NCBI RefSeq assembly: GCF_027921445.1
Contig: NZ_CP115667.1
Coordinates: 558,001-622,000 of the forward strand
Direction: 5' to 3'
DNA: 64,000 bases
Source of the DNA: Peptoniphilus equinus
GTDB taxonomy: Bacteria; Bacillota; Clostridia; Tissierellales; Peptoniphilaceae
Part shown: positions 28,200-38,540 of the stretch, one piece after another
How positions within the stretch are numbered: the stretch's first letter is position 1
Layout: each line of letters starts with the position of its first letter
Program-made: the position numbers and the translations under genes
Notes under the pieces: generated by a model
What the model was told of the DNA's origin: nothing
Seen by the model: the letters and a program-made list of their open reading frames with translations, nothing else
Databases searched by the model: none

Positions 28200-31100
28200 A
28201 TGAAGCAAAAGAAAGCACATCAATCGTGGCTTGCTTTACTTTTGGTTTTTGCCATGGTCTGGACCATGCTTCCTCTTCAGGCTTTCGCCGAGGTGCTCCC
28301 GGCGGACTGGAAAGAGGAAACGGAAAATACACTGTACTGGGACTTGGCACAAAAAAGCAAGCTCACTATTGTAGCTCAAGCAGAGGGGATAAAATCTCCG
28401 GGGCTTAACTACGAAGGGCTATACACCGCAGAGGACGGACGGGAAGTCATCAGACTGTCCTATAAACGCTTCCAAAATGTCGCTACAGCTGTGTGGGAGA
28501 TTTTAGCGTTAAAGGTCGATCCGGCCCTCTATGACAAAGTTGACTGGACTCGCTCCGGAATGCCGCGTGGGGCCTACACCACAGGTGTCCACGATGCCTA
28601 CACAGGACCGTTGACACAGTTTGCAGACGCGAGTCCGACCGACGTGGGCGGATCCTTTGTCAAGATTTTGGACATTGCGGCCAACGGCAACAATACAGGC
28701 GGTCACTCCAGAATGGCCACGCCGATTGATTTGGTATTAAAAGCAGGGCAAAGCGTCAAAGATTTGGATCAAAATCCGATCATTCAGATGCGTCTGTTGG
28801 ATAAAAAATATCAACGTATTTATGTCAGAGCGGCGGCGGATAAAACTGCCTACAATTCCTACACGTTTATCACCATGGTGCCGGTCGACGGCGACTATTC
28901 CCAAGGATTGCTTCGAGATCCTAAAAGCCATGATTATCAAATTTACGGTTCTTCCATTTACAGCGTCTACAACCCTGTAGGCGATGACGATGGGCGCGGC
29001 GCCTACTTAGAAGTTTTCCATAAGATGCAAAAACCTGCGAACGGGGATAATGTGAAGGGCGAAGCTCTTGGTTACAGACAGGCTTTTGATGCACGGCTGA
29101 TCGACGTACTTAGAGAGGTTGACGGCAATCCGAATGTTGATGGCGACGGTATGGTCGCTGAAGTCTTTATCGCAGGTTCAACCGATAAACCGTACAACAA
29201 AAATCGTGTACCTATCCTGGCACAAAATGTCAACCGCGTGGGCAACATCGGTGTGATTCAGGTAGCCGGTCAAAACTGGATAGACCGTCCGGATTCTGTA
29301 ATCAGAACGCAAAAGACCACTCTTGATGTGGAAGATTCCGTGCTGCACGGCGGTACGACGGAACTTAATTCCGGGGTATCCACCGTGGTCAGATATTATG
29401 TGGATCCCGTCAAAATGGAAAATGCACTGGAAGGGGAAGGCATTACTTCCTTTGCCACCTACGGTGCGATGATTGTCAATAATACAGCGGGACTGACTGA
29501 GTTTACAGGCACAGCGGATCACGAGATGATTATATCTCAAGGGACCAAGGTCGACATCGTCTTTGACGGCCGTTTGGACAACATCAACGGACGGAATATC
29601 AATGACAGAAATATCATCTTAACTATCGGCGATGCACAATATGGGTTGGAATACCGTGAAGTGGATCAAGGTTCTATCAACTATACAGGACCGCCAACCG
29701 CCGGAATGCTCAAGCCTGACTCTGATTACAACAAGGTCTGGACGTGGACAGTGCCTATGGGCATTACCATTAAAGAGGGTACACCGCTCACCATCACCTC
29801 CATGGTCTCCGGCTCTCAAAGACCGACGAAGGCGACCATCACCGTTAACAACGGCAGCGGCGACACGATGGAGCTGATGAAGAATGCCGAAGACACCTAC
29901 TATCCGAGAGTAATTTTATTCTCTGAAGCGTACCAGGCAGGTTCCGTGGTAAGAACGCAAAATCATCCAAATGTCTATGAAGTGTTTGATACCGATCAAA
30001 ATATCAACGGACATTCTTATTATGACGGCGCCTTTGTGTCGTTATCGAGACAAGCGGACATGAGTGAGGCGTTAAAAGCAGTTACAGCAAGTGCTTTATC
30101 TCAGGTGGACAATGACGCTCTCATTAAAGACCAAGGTTATGCTTTCACATTCAGCTCAGCAGCTTTGGGCACACCGCTTGTCAAAGATATGCCGCTCTAT
30201 TTCACCAACGAAGATTTCGTGCGGCTGCAGCTGGCTTCAAAATCGCCGGTTGTGGAACAGGTACAATCGAAAGTCAAATTTATGACCGACGATGTGAATT
30301 TTGTTGAAAAAATTGTACCGTTGAATGTCAACTACAGTTTTGGTGAGGACGGACTGAGCAACCCTGACTATGTCGCTAACGGTTTTGCAACCAAAGACGG
30401 AGCTCCTGAGCAACGAAAATTCGTCGATCACGAGGGTCAAATGGTACTTGCCGATCACGACGGCAATGCTCTGGAAGGCGACGCATTGACAGCACGTCAA
30501 TATCCTGAGCCGTTACTGAGAAACGGGCAAAAGATTGTCGGTTACACGACGGTAAAACTTGAGCCGCAAGATGGCAAGAGCGTCGTTGAACAGTTCAATG
30601 CCTTGAAGGCTCAAGGGGATGAAGCGGGCTATGTACGCACTGCTGATGATTGGAATACCGCCGACGCCACGGCGATGATCTTTGATGAGTATTCACCTGT
30701 CACCTCAAGCAAAACCGTCTATGCCGTGTGGGATGACGCTCTGAAGGTCACCCTTCACGCTAACCTGCCGGATTTGGACGTGGTGCGTGAAATTTCCGTT
30801 TCGGAGACGAACTTTACCGCAGACGGCGCTGTGATCGATATGCCGTCGGTATATTACACCGCCGATGATCCGGGCGAACTGCAAAATGTGAAAAAAGACG
30901 GCTACACCTTTGTCGGCTGGTCCACATCGCCAAGCGGCAAGTTGAATCCGACGGGGGAACTGTTAAGCAAGGTCTTGGGACAATCCATTGTGGACTCAAG
31001 AATGCTGACTACAGCTCAGCTTACCAAAGGCAACACGGTGCTTCTACCTAATGACTACAACTTGAAGTTGGAAGGCACCTATCAAGAATGGTTGCAAAAA

Positions 31101-32915
31101 GACAATATCGACTTGTACGCTGTCTATGCACCGTTTATCGACATCACTCTCGACAAGAGCTACAAGAATTACGATGCCGCAAGTAAAACCTACTCTGATG
31201 CACCGATAGGCGATAAGGAACTGGTGATGGGACTTCTTTACAGAACAGCGGTCACCGAGTGGACCGATCCGACCATCAGTGATGCGGCGAACTATTTCAC
31301 AGTCACTGAGAATACCAATCCGAACGATCCGGAGATTTTAAAATCCTACGATCCGCAAAATCCACAGACCTTAACATGGTCGCTCCCGGGTTATGACAAG
31401 CTGGGACAGCGTCTGAGCTATTCGGCAGTGGAAATGGCACCGGGCAGTGAAGCGAACTATGAAAACTTCCAAAGCGACTGGTCACTGCTTGGAATTCGTG
31501 TATTTAACAACTTACAACCGGACGGCGAGTTAGTTACCGACCCGGCGGCATGGGCTGATCCTGCCGGCACTCAAAAGATGGCGGCTAAATTGCAAACCGT
31601 ATCTGTCGGCTCCGGCGATGACATCGATGCCTACACTTCAGCAACAATCCGTACCACCAACACTCAAGGGGACGGTACGTTTACAGGCTATTCCATCAAT
31701 ATGATCAATGTCGAAACCGAAGTGCCTGATCCGACAGCAGAGCCTGTGTATGACGGCGACAACACCTTTGTGTTGAATTATGACAACGCCAACGTCGATA
31801 CCGTCAAAGTTGTGCTTCCTGGTGAAACGGAGACGGAGCTCACATTAAAGAAAAATGTCGCGGGCACAGACTTTTATATTGACGGTGTGAGCTCGGAAAC
31901 TGTCAGCGTCAAATTGGACGGAGATAAACTGAATATTTCACTGGCTGATCCTGCGGTATTCCATAAAGATACGGTGATTAAGGTCACCAATTATATCGTG
32001 GATACGGCATCCAACGAAGTATCTTTCCCTGTACTCGAACGACTGAACGCCAACCCTGTTGTAGCTATGAGTCAAACGTTCAATACCGATCAAGGGGATG
32101 CTGTCATCACAGCGAAGATTCCGGGTGCGGTGCTGAACGAGCCGAAAGTCGGATCCGAATTTATTTTGGGGACGATGGTAGGCGGTGAATTTGTACCGGT
32201 TCCCGGCGTAACACCATATGTGATGAAACCGGGCGATGTACCGGGCACCGACATGACCTTTGTCATTCCGAAAGACGTGGCGGCCAACGGCGAGGCTTAC
32301 TATATTCAAACGAAAGAAATTGAAAAGATTGATGTGGTCTCAACAGCCAGTGTCATCTTAGATACGTTAGCTCCGACAGTCTCCGGAGCCCTCGAGGATG
32401 AAACATTCCGACGCTATGTGGATTTGAGTGTGACGCTGGGCGAACTGCCTGAGGGCGGACGGATTGTGATTCAAGTCGGCGATGGCGAACCACAAGTGTT
32501 CACCACCACAGAAACTGCTGCCATGTTCCTCAATCTGGTTGGCAGAGCCGATCCGCTGGCACCTGTCACCATTACCGTGGAAGATGCTTTCGGCAATGGA
32601 CAAACAGAAGAGGCAACGTACCAAGCAACCAAACAGCTTGAACTTATGGTCAGCCCGGTTTCCAAGGGTGCTCAATACGTCCGCATTCAAGGTGAAGCGG
32701 GAGCTGAGGTCGTCGTGGAAGTCTACACCGCAGGCACCAAAGTTGCGAGCGGTACAGCAATGATGAACGGCAGCACGACCAAAGTCAACTTGACTAAAGA
32801 AGGTGCAACAGGCAAGTATCGTCTGAAGAAAGGTGATAAAGTTGTCATTAACGGACAACTCACCAAAGACGACGGTCTGTACACCACCAATCCGTATGTT
32901 GTGTACGTGAAGTGA
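28200..32915 (+). CDS. Giant secreted surface protein (1571 residues)
   Basis: A signal peptide (LALLLVFAMVWTMLPLQAFAE) is followed by a long extracellular protein rich in Asp, Thr, Val and Gly, with many beta-strand-like stretches. A listeria/bacteroides-type repeat motif (GYTFVGWSTSPSGKL) is near residue 900. The last 90 or so residues look like a compact Ig-like or wall-associated domain ending VYVK. There is no LPxTG motif, SLH domain or membrane anchor. AAAGGAGAG precedes the ATG. It lies 62 bases before the SLH-anchored protein, so it may be held on the surface by that neighbour or secreted freely. No enzyme motif was seen. Confidence 0.85.
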   Translation: MKQKKAHQSWLALLLVFAMVWTMLPLQAFAEVLPADWKEETENTLYWDLAQKSKLTIVAQAEGIKSPGLNYEGLYTAEDGREVIRLSYKRFQNVATAVWEILALKVDPALYDKVDWTRSGMPRGAYTTGVHDAYTGPLTQFADASPTDVGGSFVKILDIAANGNNTGGHSRMATPIDLVLKAGQSVKDLDQNPIIQMRLLDKKYQRIYVRAAADKTAYNSYTFITMVPVDGDYSQGLLRDPKSHDYQIYGSSIYSVYNPVGDDDGRGAYLEVFHKMQKPANGDNVKGEALGYRQAFDARLIDVLREVDGNPNVDGDGMVAEVFIAGSTDKPYNKNRVPILAQNVNRVGNIGVIQVAGQNWIDRPDSVIRTQKTTLDVEDSVLHGGTTELNSGVSTVVRYYVDPVKMENALEGEGITSFATYGAMIVNNTAGLTEFTGTADHEMIISQGTKVDIVFDGRLDNINGRNINDRNIILTIGDAQYGLEYREVDQGSINYTGPPTAGMLKPDSDYNKVWTWTVPMGITIKEGTPLTITSMVSGSQRPTKATITVNNGSGDTMELMKNAEDTYYPRVILFSEAYQAGSVVRTQNHPNVYEVFDTDQNINGHSYYDGAFVSLSRQADMSEALKAVTASALSQVDNDALIKDQGYAFTFSSAALGTPLVKDMPLYFTNEDFVRLQLASKSPVVEQVQSKVKFMTDDVNFVEKIVPLNVNYSFGEDGLSNPDYVANGFATKDGAPEQRKFVDHEGQMVLADHDGNALEGDALTARQYPEPLLRNGQKIVGYTTVKLEPQDGKSVVEQFNALKAQGDEAGYVRTADDWNTADATAMIFDEYSPVTSSKTVYAVWDDALKVTLHANLPDLDVVREISVSETNFTADGAVIDMPSVYYTADDPGELQNVKKDGYTFVGWSTSPSGKLNPTGELLSKVLGQSIVDSRMLTTAQLTKGNTVLLPNDYNLKLEGTYQEWLQKDNIDLYAVYAPFIDITLDKSYKNYDAASKTYSDAPIGDKELVMGLLYRTAVTEWTDPTISDAANYFTVTENTNPNDPEILKSYDPQNPQTLTWSLPGYDKLGQRLSYSAVEMAPGSEANYENFQSDWSLLGIRVFNNLQPDGELVTDPAAWADPAGTQKMAAKLQTVSVGSGDDIDAYTSATIRTTNTQGDGTFTGYSINMINVETEVPDPTAEPVYDGDNTFVLNYDNANVDTVKVVLPGETETELTLKKNVAGTDFYIDGVSSETVSVKLDGDKLNISLADPAVFHKDTVIKVTNYIVDTASNEVSFPVLERLNANPVVAMSQTFNTDQGDAVITAKIPGAVLNEPKVGSEFILGTMVGGEFVPVPGVTPYVMKPGDVPGTDMTFVIPKDVAANGEAYYIQTKEIEKIDVVSTASVILDTLAPTVSGALEDETFRRYVDLSVTLGELPEGGRIVIQVGDGEPQVFTTTETAAMFLNLVGRADPLAPVTITVEDAFGNGQTEEATYQATKQLELMVSPVSKGAQYVRIQGEAGAEVVVEVYTAGTKVASGTAMMNGSTTKVNLTKEGATGKYRLKKGDKVVINGQLTKDDGLYTTNPYVVYVK

Positions 32916-32926
32916 GGTAATGTAAA

Positions 32927-32958
32927 TTAGGGGCGAGGGGATTTACCCCTCCACCTAA
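32927..32958 (+). other. Hairpin between the two surface-protein genes
   Basis: TTAGG...GAGGGG-ATTTA-CCCCTC...CCTAA forms a stem with a small internal loop but has no T-run. It sits between the stop at 32915 and the ribosome site at about 32965. It may be an RNA processing or stabilising structure rather than a terminator. Confidence 0.5.
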
Positions 32959-32977
32959 AGAAAGAGAAGGAGAGGCA

Positions 32978-35900
32978 ATGAAAAAGAGAGTATTATCGTT
33001 ACTTTTAGCTTTTCTCTTAGTCTTTACCGGAGGCGTGGATCAGCTGTTGGCTGTAGCCTTGCCGTTTGCTGACGATCAGCCGACTTTGGCTGACAATCAG
33101 CTGATGTTCCGAAGTGAGAAAGAGGAAATGCAAAAAGGCACAGACGGTCAAAACTATATTTTCAGTTTTCAACCGAATGCCGACTCTGGGCCAAGGAGAG
33201 TGAGACGAAGTCTGTTCGATCAACCTTTCTACGAGGACAGAGCGGCAGAAGACATGGGCGATCAACCTTTCTATGCCGACAGAGCGGCAGGAGATATGAT
33301 CGACCAACCGTTTAACATTGTGATGGGCGGGGCCTCGGGACTTGACGGCGCACCGTTCAACTGGGATGTACTTCCTGAGGGATTGCGCGTTCAGGTAGGC
33401 TATTATGACAGTACCGGCCAACATCTCAGCAACGAAGCTGTTGTGTTCACAGAAGGTGACACGGCTCAAAAGGTCATTACCATGCCTGTACCGGCAGATG
33501 TGACTGACATTAACAGTTTCTTTTTGACCACCCCGATCAATGAAGATGTCAACATTCGAGCTTATGTCGACTCCAGTACCGGTATGGGTGGCAACCGAGA
33601 ATACACCTTTACCCTTGAGTTGGTAGAAATCAACGATCCAACCATTAATGTGGTGTGGCAAGATGCAGAGGGTAACCTCATTGCCGGAAGTGACGGCGCA
33701 TTTTTAACGGTGTATGTCGACGGCGAAGAGATTTCCGTGCCGGTACCTGCAAATAGCGGCGCTATCAATCTGCTGAACCAAACGGTGACAGAAGACGGCG
33801 AAGCGTATCCGCTTTTCTATAAAGACGGTTTTACCGAAGACTTCACCTTTACCGTCGAAGGCATGTCAGGTGACGGCAGCATCCAAGTGGGTACCAACTG
33901 GTACAACGCCGTCATCAATGAAAAAACGGTCACGTTCACAGCGCAAGCAAACGTCGTACCGCAACCCGGCACAGACAAACCCGACGTACCGGCAAACTAC
34001 ATCAGAGTAGAATTTTTACCGGGTGATAACGGCCTTATCAGTGCAGGCACCACCATCTATTGGGTCAACCCGGAAGTCGAAGTGGATTTGACCGGCAGTG
34101 CACCGACCGTCCTTGCCAACGACGGTTATGTTGCCACCGGCTGGGACACCAACTTAGTTGGGATCTTTGCAGTAGACACGAACATTACGGCGCAATACGT
34201 CGCCAAAATCGTGCCGACAGATCCGGACAATCCAAGTAATCCGCCATCTGACAGTCATCACCTGGCCGTCTTTGATGCCGGAGAAGGCAGCTTTGCAGAC
34301 GGTGCCAAGAAAGTTGCTTTCTGGGTACACGAAGACACCACATTAGCAGAAGTCAAAGCCCAGGCAGCAGACAATCCAACCGCACCGACAGGCACGAACT
34401 TTGATGCATGGCAGGAGAACGGTGCGGTCGTCACCTTTGACACCGCCGTCTTTGGAAGTGGGGACAGAACCTTCACCGCGAGTTACGTAGCTCAATTGCC
34501 ATCCGCCACACCGGTGATCACCGTACCGAGTGAAGGCGATACCACCATCACCGTCACCGCACCAAGCGGCGGGAACATGGTTGTGACGATTGACACCATC
34601 ACCGTACCGGCGGAGAAGATCGTCGACAACGGTAACGGCACCTATACCGTGACCGTGGATACTGAGCTTATCAAAGGTCAAACTGTCGGCGCCACCTTCA
34701 CTGAAAACGGCAAACTGCCAAGTGATGCCACACCGGTCACCGTTATCGGAAACGTCGTGCCACAAGAAGGTGAAGACAAACCGAACGTACCCGACAGCTA
34801 CGTACAAGTCGACTTTGCAGCAGGCGACCACGGCAGCCTCACTGGGACCACCATCTATTGGGTGAACCCAACAGCCGTCGTCGATTTAACCAGCGTCGCA
34901 CCGCAAGTCACCCCAGAAGAAGGCTACACCTTCACCGGGTGGGACAAAGCACTGAGCGGCACCTTCGGTACAGCAACCACCATCACTGCCCAGTACACGA
35001 CCAACGTCGTGCCACAAGAAGGTGAAGACAAACCGAACGTACCCGACAGCTACGTACAAGTCGACTTTGCAGCAGGCGACCACGGCAGCCTCACTGGGAC
35101 CACCATCTATTGGGTGAACCCAACAGCCGTCGTCGATTTAACCAGCGTCGCACCGCAAGTCACCCCAGAAGAAGGCTACACCTTCACCGGGTGGGACAAA
35201 GCACTGAGCGGCACCTTCGGTACAGCAACCACCATCACTGCCCAGTACACGACCAACGTCGTGCCACAAGAAGGTGAAGACAAACCGAACGTACCCGACA
35301 GCTACGTACAAGTCGACTTTGCAGCAGGCGACCACGGCAGCCTCACCGGGACCACCATCTATTGGGTGAACCCAACAGCCGTCGTCGATTTAACCAGCGT
35401 CGCACCGCAAGTCACCCCAGAAGAAGGCTACACCTTCACCGGGTGGGACAAAGCACTGAGCGGCACCTTCGGTACAGCAACCACCATCACCGCCCAGTAC
35501 ACGACCAACGTCGTGCCACAAGAAGGTGAAGACAAACCGAACGTACCCGACAGCTACGTACAAGTCGACTTTGCAGCAGGCGACCACGGCAGCCTCACCG
35601 GGACCACCATCTATTGGGTGAACCCAACAGCCGTCGTCGATTTAACCAGCGTCGCACCGCAAGTCACCCCAGAAGAAGGCTACACCTTCACCGGGTGGGA
35701 CAAAGCACTGAGCGGCACCTTCGGTACAGCAACCACCATCACCGCCCAGTACACGACCAACGTCGTGCCACAAGAAGGTGAAGACAAACCGAACGTACCC
35801 GACAGCTACGTACAAGTCGACTTTGCAGCAGGCGACCACGGCAGCCTCACCGGGACCACCATCTATTGGGTGAACCCAACAGCCGTCGTCGATTTAACCA

Positions 35901-37813
35901 GCGTCGCACCGCAAGTCACCCCAGAAGAAGGCTACACCTTCACCGGGTGGGACAAAGCACTGAGCGGCACCTTCGGTACAGCAACCACCATCACTGCCCA
36001 GTACACGACCAACGTCGTGCCACAAGAAGGTGAAGACAAACCGAACGTACCCGACAGCTACGTACAAGTCGACTTTGCAGCAGGCGACCACGGCAGCCTC
36101 ACTGGGACCACCATCTATTGGGTGAACCCAACAGCCGTCGTCGATTTAACCAGCGTCGCACCGCAAGTCACCCCAGAAGAAGGCTACACCTTCACCGGGT
36201 GGGACAAAGCACTGAGCGGCACCTTCGGTACAGCAACCACCATTACTGCACAATATGCTCTGGATAATGCCAGTGAATACGGCGTGACGTATCCACCAGT
36301 TGTCGTACCGACTACAGGTACAGTGAGCGTCGATCCGACCATCACCTACCCTGAAGGTACAACCACCTTACCGAACGGCACCGCATTCAGCATTGACCCA
36401 AGCTTCACCGCACCGGACGGTATCACCGTGACCATCGATGCAACCACCGGTGAGATCACCATCACTACCGACGGCGCAGACGAAACCACCGCACCGATCG
36501 ACGTACCGGTCATCGTCACCTATCCGGATGACAGCAAGGACAATGGCGAGCTTGAGATTACGGTAAGAGATAGCTACACACTGCCTGAACCAACGCCAAA
36601 CGTTGTGGAAGGCGTCGAAGAGAAAGGCGACAAGCCTGCGATTACTCCGGGCGAAGGTGTCACGATTCTCCCTAAAGATCCTCAAGATGATGAACATGGT
36701 ATCGCTGTTGATGAAGACGGTAATATCATTGGCACTCCGAACGTAGACGATTGGGGCGACAAAGAAGACATCGAAGTCACCGTACCTGTAGATTTAGATA
36801 CGGATGGAGACGGCGACGTCGATGAGACTGTTGATGTACCTGTTGTAATTCAACGAGATACAGATGGCGACGGTATTGCTGATGTTGTCGATCTGGATGA
36901 TGACAATGACGGCATTAACGATAAGGATGAAGAAGCGGCCGGCCTTGATCCTAAGGATCCGGATTCCGATCATGACGGCATCAAAGACGGCGATGAAGAC
37001 GAGGATCACGACGGTATCTTGAACAAAGATGAGTCGGATCCGAACGGCACCACCATTACCGACAAGAACGGTAACGGCATTGCCGATTTGATTGATCCGG
37101 CGGATCATGGCAATGACAATCCGCTCTTCCCATGGCTGGTTATCGGTCCAACGCAACCGGAAGCTAAAGAAGAACGCAGCACACACGTCGCGTATATCAA
37201 CGGTTATCCGGATGGCAGTGTTCAACCTGACGGCAACATGACCCGTGCGGAAGCCGCTGCAATGTTGGCACGACTCAAAGGCTACACGATGACCAATGAT
37301 GTGGCACCGAACTTCACTGACACGCCAAGCGACTGGTACAACACGGCGATCAACGCTGTCGTTGAACACGGCTTGATGAACGGTTATCCGGATGGCAGCT
37401 TCCATCCAAACGCACCGATCACACGAGCTGAATTTGCGAAGATGATTCAATCCATTGACCGAGCCAACAGCGGCGACGCACCATTTGCCGATGTGGAAAA
37501 TCATTGGGGCGAAGCGGCTATTGATCAAGCTTACGGCAACGGTCGTATCGCCGGTTATCCGGACGGTACGTTCAAACCGGACAACAATATTACCCGTGCT
37601 GAAGCTGCGAAGATGTTGAATAGCCTGTTTGAGCGCATGGTTCGCGCAAGAGGTCTAGACGACGTCGCAGACGATGTACGCAACTTCAATGATCTTTACA
37701 ACGGTCACTGGGGTTACTATGAGCTGGTTGAAGCGACCAATACTCACACGTATGTGCGAGTGGACAAGGGCGCTGTCGAAGAACTTTGGCGAGCTGTGTT
37801 AAACCAAAGATAA
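32978..37813 (+). CDS. SLH-anchored repeat adhesin-like protein (1611 residues)
   Basis: A signal peptide is followed by a short triplicated motif (DQPFYEDRAAEDM-like) near residues 80-110 and beta-rich domains. One divergent and then six near-identical 84-residue repeats follow (residues 592-1095), each containing GYTFTGWDKALSGTF in the InlB B-repeat style. A Rib/alpha-like segment lies at about 1100-1200. Next is a run of Asp-rich DxDxDG calcium loops of the thrombospondin-3 kind (about 1270-1375), and then three SLH domains (about 1400-1575; each has GYPDGS/T and TRAE). SLH domains should fix it to wall polysaccharide, with the repeats projecting outward. The exact binding partner is unknown. 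Confidence 0.9.
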   Translation: MKKRVLSLLLAFLLVFTGGVDQLLAVALPFADDQPTLADNQLMFRSEKEEMQKGTDGQNYIFSFQPNADSGPRRVRRSLFDQPFYEDRAAEDMGDQPFYADRAAGDMIDQPFNIVMGGASGLDGAPFNWDVLPEGLRVQVGYYDSTGQHLSNEAVVFTEGDTAQKVITMPVPADVTDINSFFLTTPINEDVNIRAYVDSSTGMGGNREYTFTLELVEINDPTINVVWQDAEGNLIAGSDGAFLTVYVDGEEISVPVPANSGAINLLNQTVTEDGEAYPLFYKDGFTEDFTFTVEGMSGDGSIQVGTNWYNAVINEKTVTFTAQANVVPQPGTDKPDVPANYIRVEFLPGDNGLISAGTTIYWVNPEVEVDLTGSAPTVLANDGYVATGWDTNLVGIFAVDTNITAQYVAKIVPTDPDNPSNPPSDSHHLAVFDAGEGSFADGAKKVAFWVHEDTTLAEVKAQAADNPTAPTGTNFDAWQENGAVVTFDTAVFGSGDRTFTASYVAQLPSATPVITVPSEGDTTITVTAPSGGNMVVTIDTITVPAEKIVDNGNGTYTVTVDTELIKGQTVGATFTENGKLPSDATPVTVIGNVVPQEGEDKPNVPDSYVQVDFAAGDHGSLTGTTIYWVNPTAVVDLTSVAPQVTPEEGYTFTGWDKALSGTFGTATTITAQYTTNVVPQEGEDKPNVPDSYVQVDFAAGDHGSLTGTTIYWVNPTAVVDLTSVAPQVTPEEGYTFTGWDKALSGTFGTATTITAQYTTNVVPQEGEDKPNVPDSYVQVDFAAGDHGSLTGTTIYWVNPTAVVDLTSVAPQVTPEEGYTFTGWDKALSGTFGTATTITAQYTTNVVPQEGEDKPNVPDSYVQVDFAAGDHGSLTGTTIYWVNPTAVVDLTSVAPQVTPEEGYTFTGWDKALSGTFGTATTITAQYTTNVVPQEGEDKPNVPDSYVQVDFAAGDHGSLTGTTIYWVNPTAVVDLTSVAPQVTPEEGYTFTGWDKALSGTFGTATTITAQYTTNVVPQEGEDKPNVPDSYVQVDFAAGDHGSLTGTTIYWVNPTAVVDLTSVAPQVTPEEGYTFTGWDKALSGTFGTATTITAQYALDNASEYGVTYPPVVVPTTGTVSVDPTITYPEGTTTLPNGTAFSIDPSFTAPDGITVTIDATTGEITITTDGADETTAPIDVPVIVTYPDDSKDNGELEITVRDSYTLPEPTPNVVEGVEEKGDKPAITPGEGVTILPKDPQDDEHGIAVDEDGNIIGTPNVDDWGDKEDIEVTVPVDLDTDGDGDVDETVDVPVVIQRDTDGDGIADVVDLDDDNDGINDKDEEAAGLDPKDPDSDHDGIKDGDEDEDHDGILNKDESDPNGTTITDKNGNGIADLIDPADHGNDNPLFPWLVIGPTQPEAKEERSTHVAYINGYPDGSVQPDGNMTRAEAAAMLARLKGYTMTNDVAPNFTDTPSDWYNTAINAVVEHGLMNGYPDGSFHPNAPITRAEFAKMIQSIDRANSGDAPFADVENHWGEAAIDQAYGNGRIAGYPDGTFKPDNNITRAEAAKMLNSLFERMVRARGLDDVADDVRNFNDLYNGHWGYYELVEATNTHTYVRVDKGAVEELWRAVLNQR
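34751..36262 (+). repeat. Six tandem 252-bp coding repeats
   Basis: Units start at 34751, 35003, 35255, 35507, 35759 and 36011. By eye the copies differ almost only at two silent sites (ACT/ACC in the LTGT codon and ACT/ACC in TITA), with a few more changes at the end of unit six. A clearly divergent seventh relative lies upstream, beginning near 33953. Such identity indicates recent expansion or gene conversion, and copy number may vary between strains. Confidence 0.95.
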
Positions 37814-37870
37814 CCTTTCATTGTAACGAGCTCTTGACAAGAGCAGTTCACTCAGTCTGTTGATAAAGAA

Positions 37871-37913
37871 AAAAATCGGCATGAAGGCTTCCACACCTTC
37901 GTGCCGATTTTTA
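37871..37913 (+). terminator. Terminator after the SLH adhesin gene
   Basis: AATCGGCATGAAGG pairs with CCTTCGTGCCGATT (one mismatch pair), then T5. A nearly identical hairpin recurs at 51541-51578. Confidence 0.9.
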
Positions 37914-38040
37914 TATGCGAACTTTTATGTTCCGTACAGTTCATCAGAGCGGTCTTTGTTATGGATGCCATGGTGAGCGTACGGTGTGGATGGTAGAGCG
38001 AACCTGAGAAGGGGTGCTAACCACGACGTTACGAACCATA

Positions 38041-38070
38041 AAAAAACCACGTAACTATCACGTGGTTTTT
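38041..38070. terminator. Bidirectional terminator
   Basis: AAAAACCACGT-AACTATC-ACGTGGTTTTT. It ends the reverse-strand operon whose last stop is at 38082 and may also stop forward read-through. Confidence 0.85.
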
Positions 38071-38081
38071 GTCATTTACGG

Positions 38082-38540
38082 TTAACTGAAAATATTCATA
38101 AAGAAGTCGCCCATGAGACCGGAGATGAGGAATGTCCCCACAATGACGAAGATGGAGACGATAATACCTCGGACGCCGACTTGTTTAAATGCGCCCCAGT
38201 CTTTGCCGATGATGACGCCGGCGTAGGCGAGAATCGGCGTGACGACAGCGTTGAGGCTGATGTTGTTCACATGAAAGATGATTTGTTCCGAGACAGGGGA
38301 GATTGGAGAAGCCACGAGGATGGCCACCACTGAAATCCACAGTACAGCGGAGATTTTTTTCACGGGCACGACAAAGGAGAGCAGATAGCCCACAAGACAG
38401 ATCAGTGCCAAGATGATCATTCCCGGCAGGGATTCCACTAGGCCGTAGTCGTAACCCACCATGTTACATGCGACCGAGAGGACAATGGTAAAGAGGAGTG
38501 CGACAACAATGTTCGGCATTTGTGTTTTTAATTTTTCCAT
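38082..38540 (-). CDS. Small polytopic membrane protein, partner of the DUF3100 protein
   Basis: 152 residues with about five hydrophobic segments and little else. It starts where the DUF3100-like gene stops (1-base overlap at 38540), so the two should be made together and probably form one membrane complex. No motif was recognised. By context it is the small half of a split transporter next to an M20 amidohydrolase. Confidence 0.75.
   Translation of the reverse strand: MEKLKTQMPNIVVALLFTIVLSVACNMVGYDYGLVESLPGMIILALICLVGYLLSFVVPVKKISAVLWISVVAILVASPISPVSEQIIFHVNNISLNAVVTPILAYAGVIIGKDWGAFKQVGVRGIIVSIFVIVGTFLISGLMGDFFMNIFS

Noticed and set aside
34886-36091. Repeated 65-residue ORFs on the reverse strand inside the adhesin repeats
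   Set aside because: Mirror frames of the 252-bp coding repeats with no ribosome site; they exist only because the forward repeats are nearly identical.
34751-36262. CRISPR-like regular repeats
   Set aside because: Units are contiguous, 252 bp, in frame and encode protein domains; no short repeats with unique spacers.
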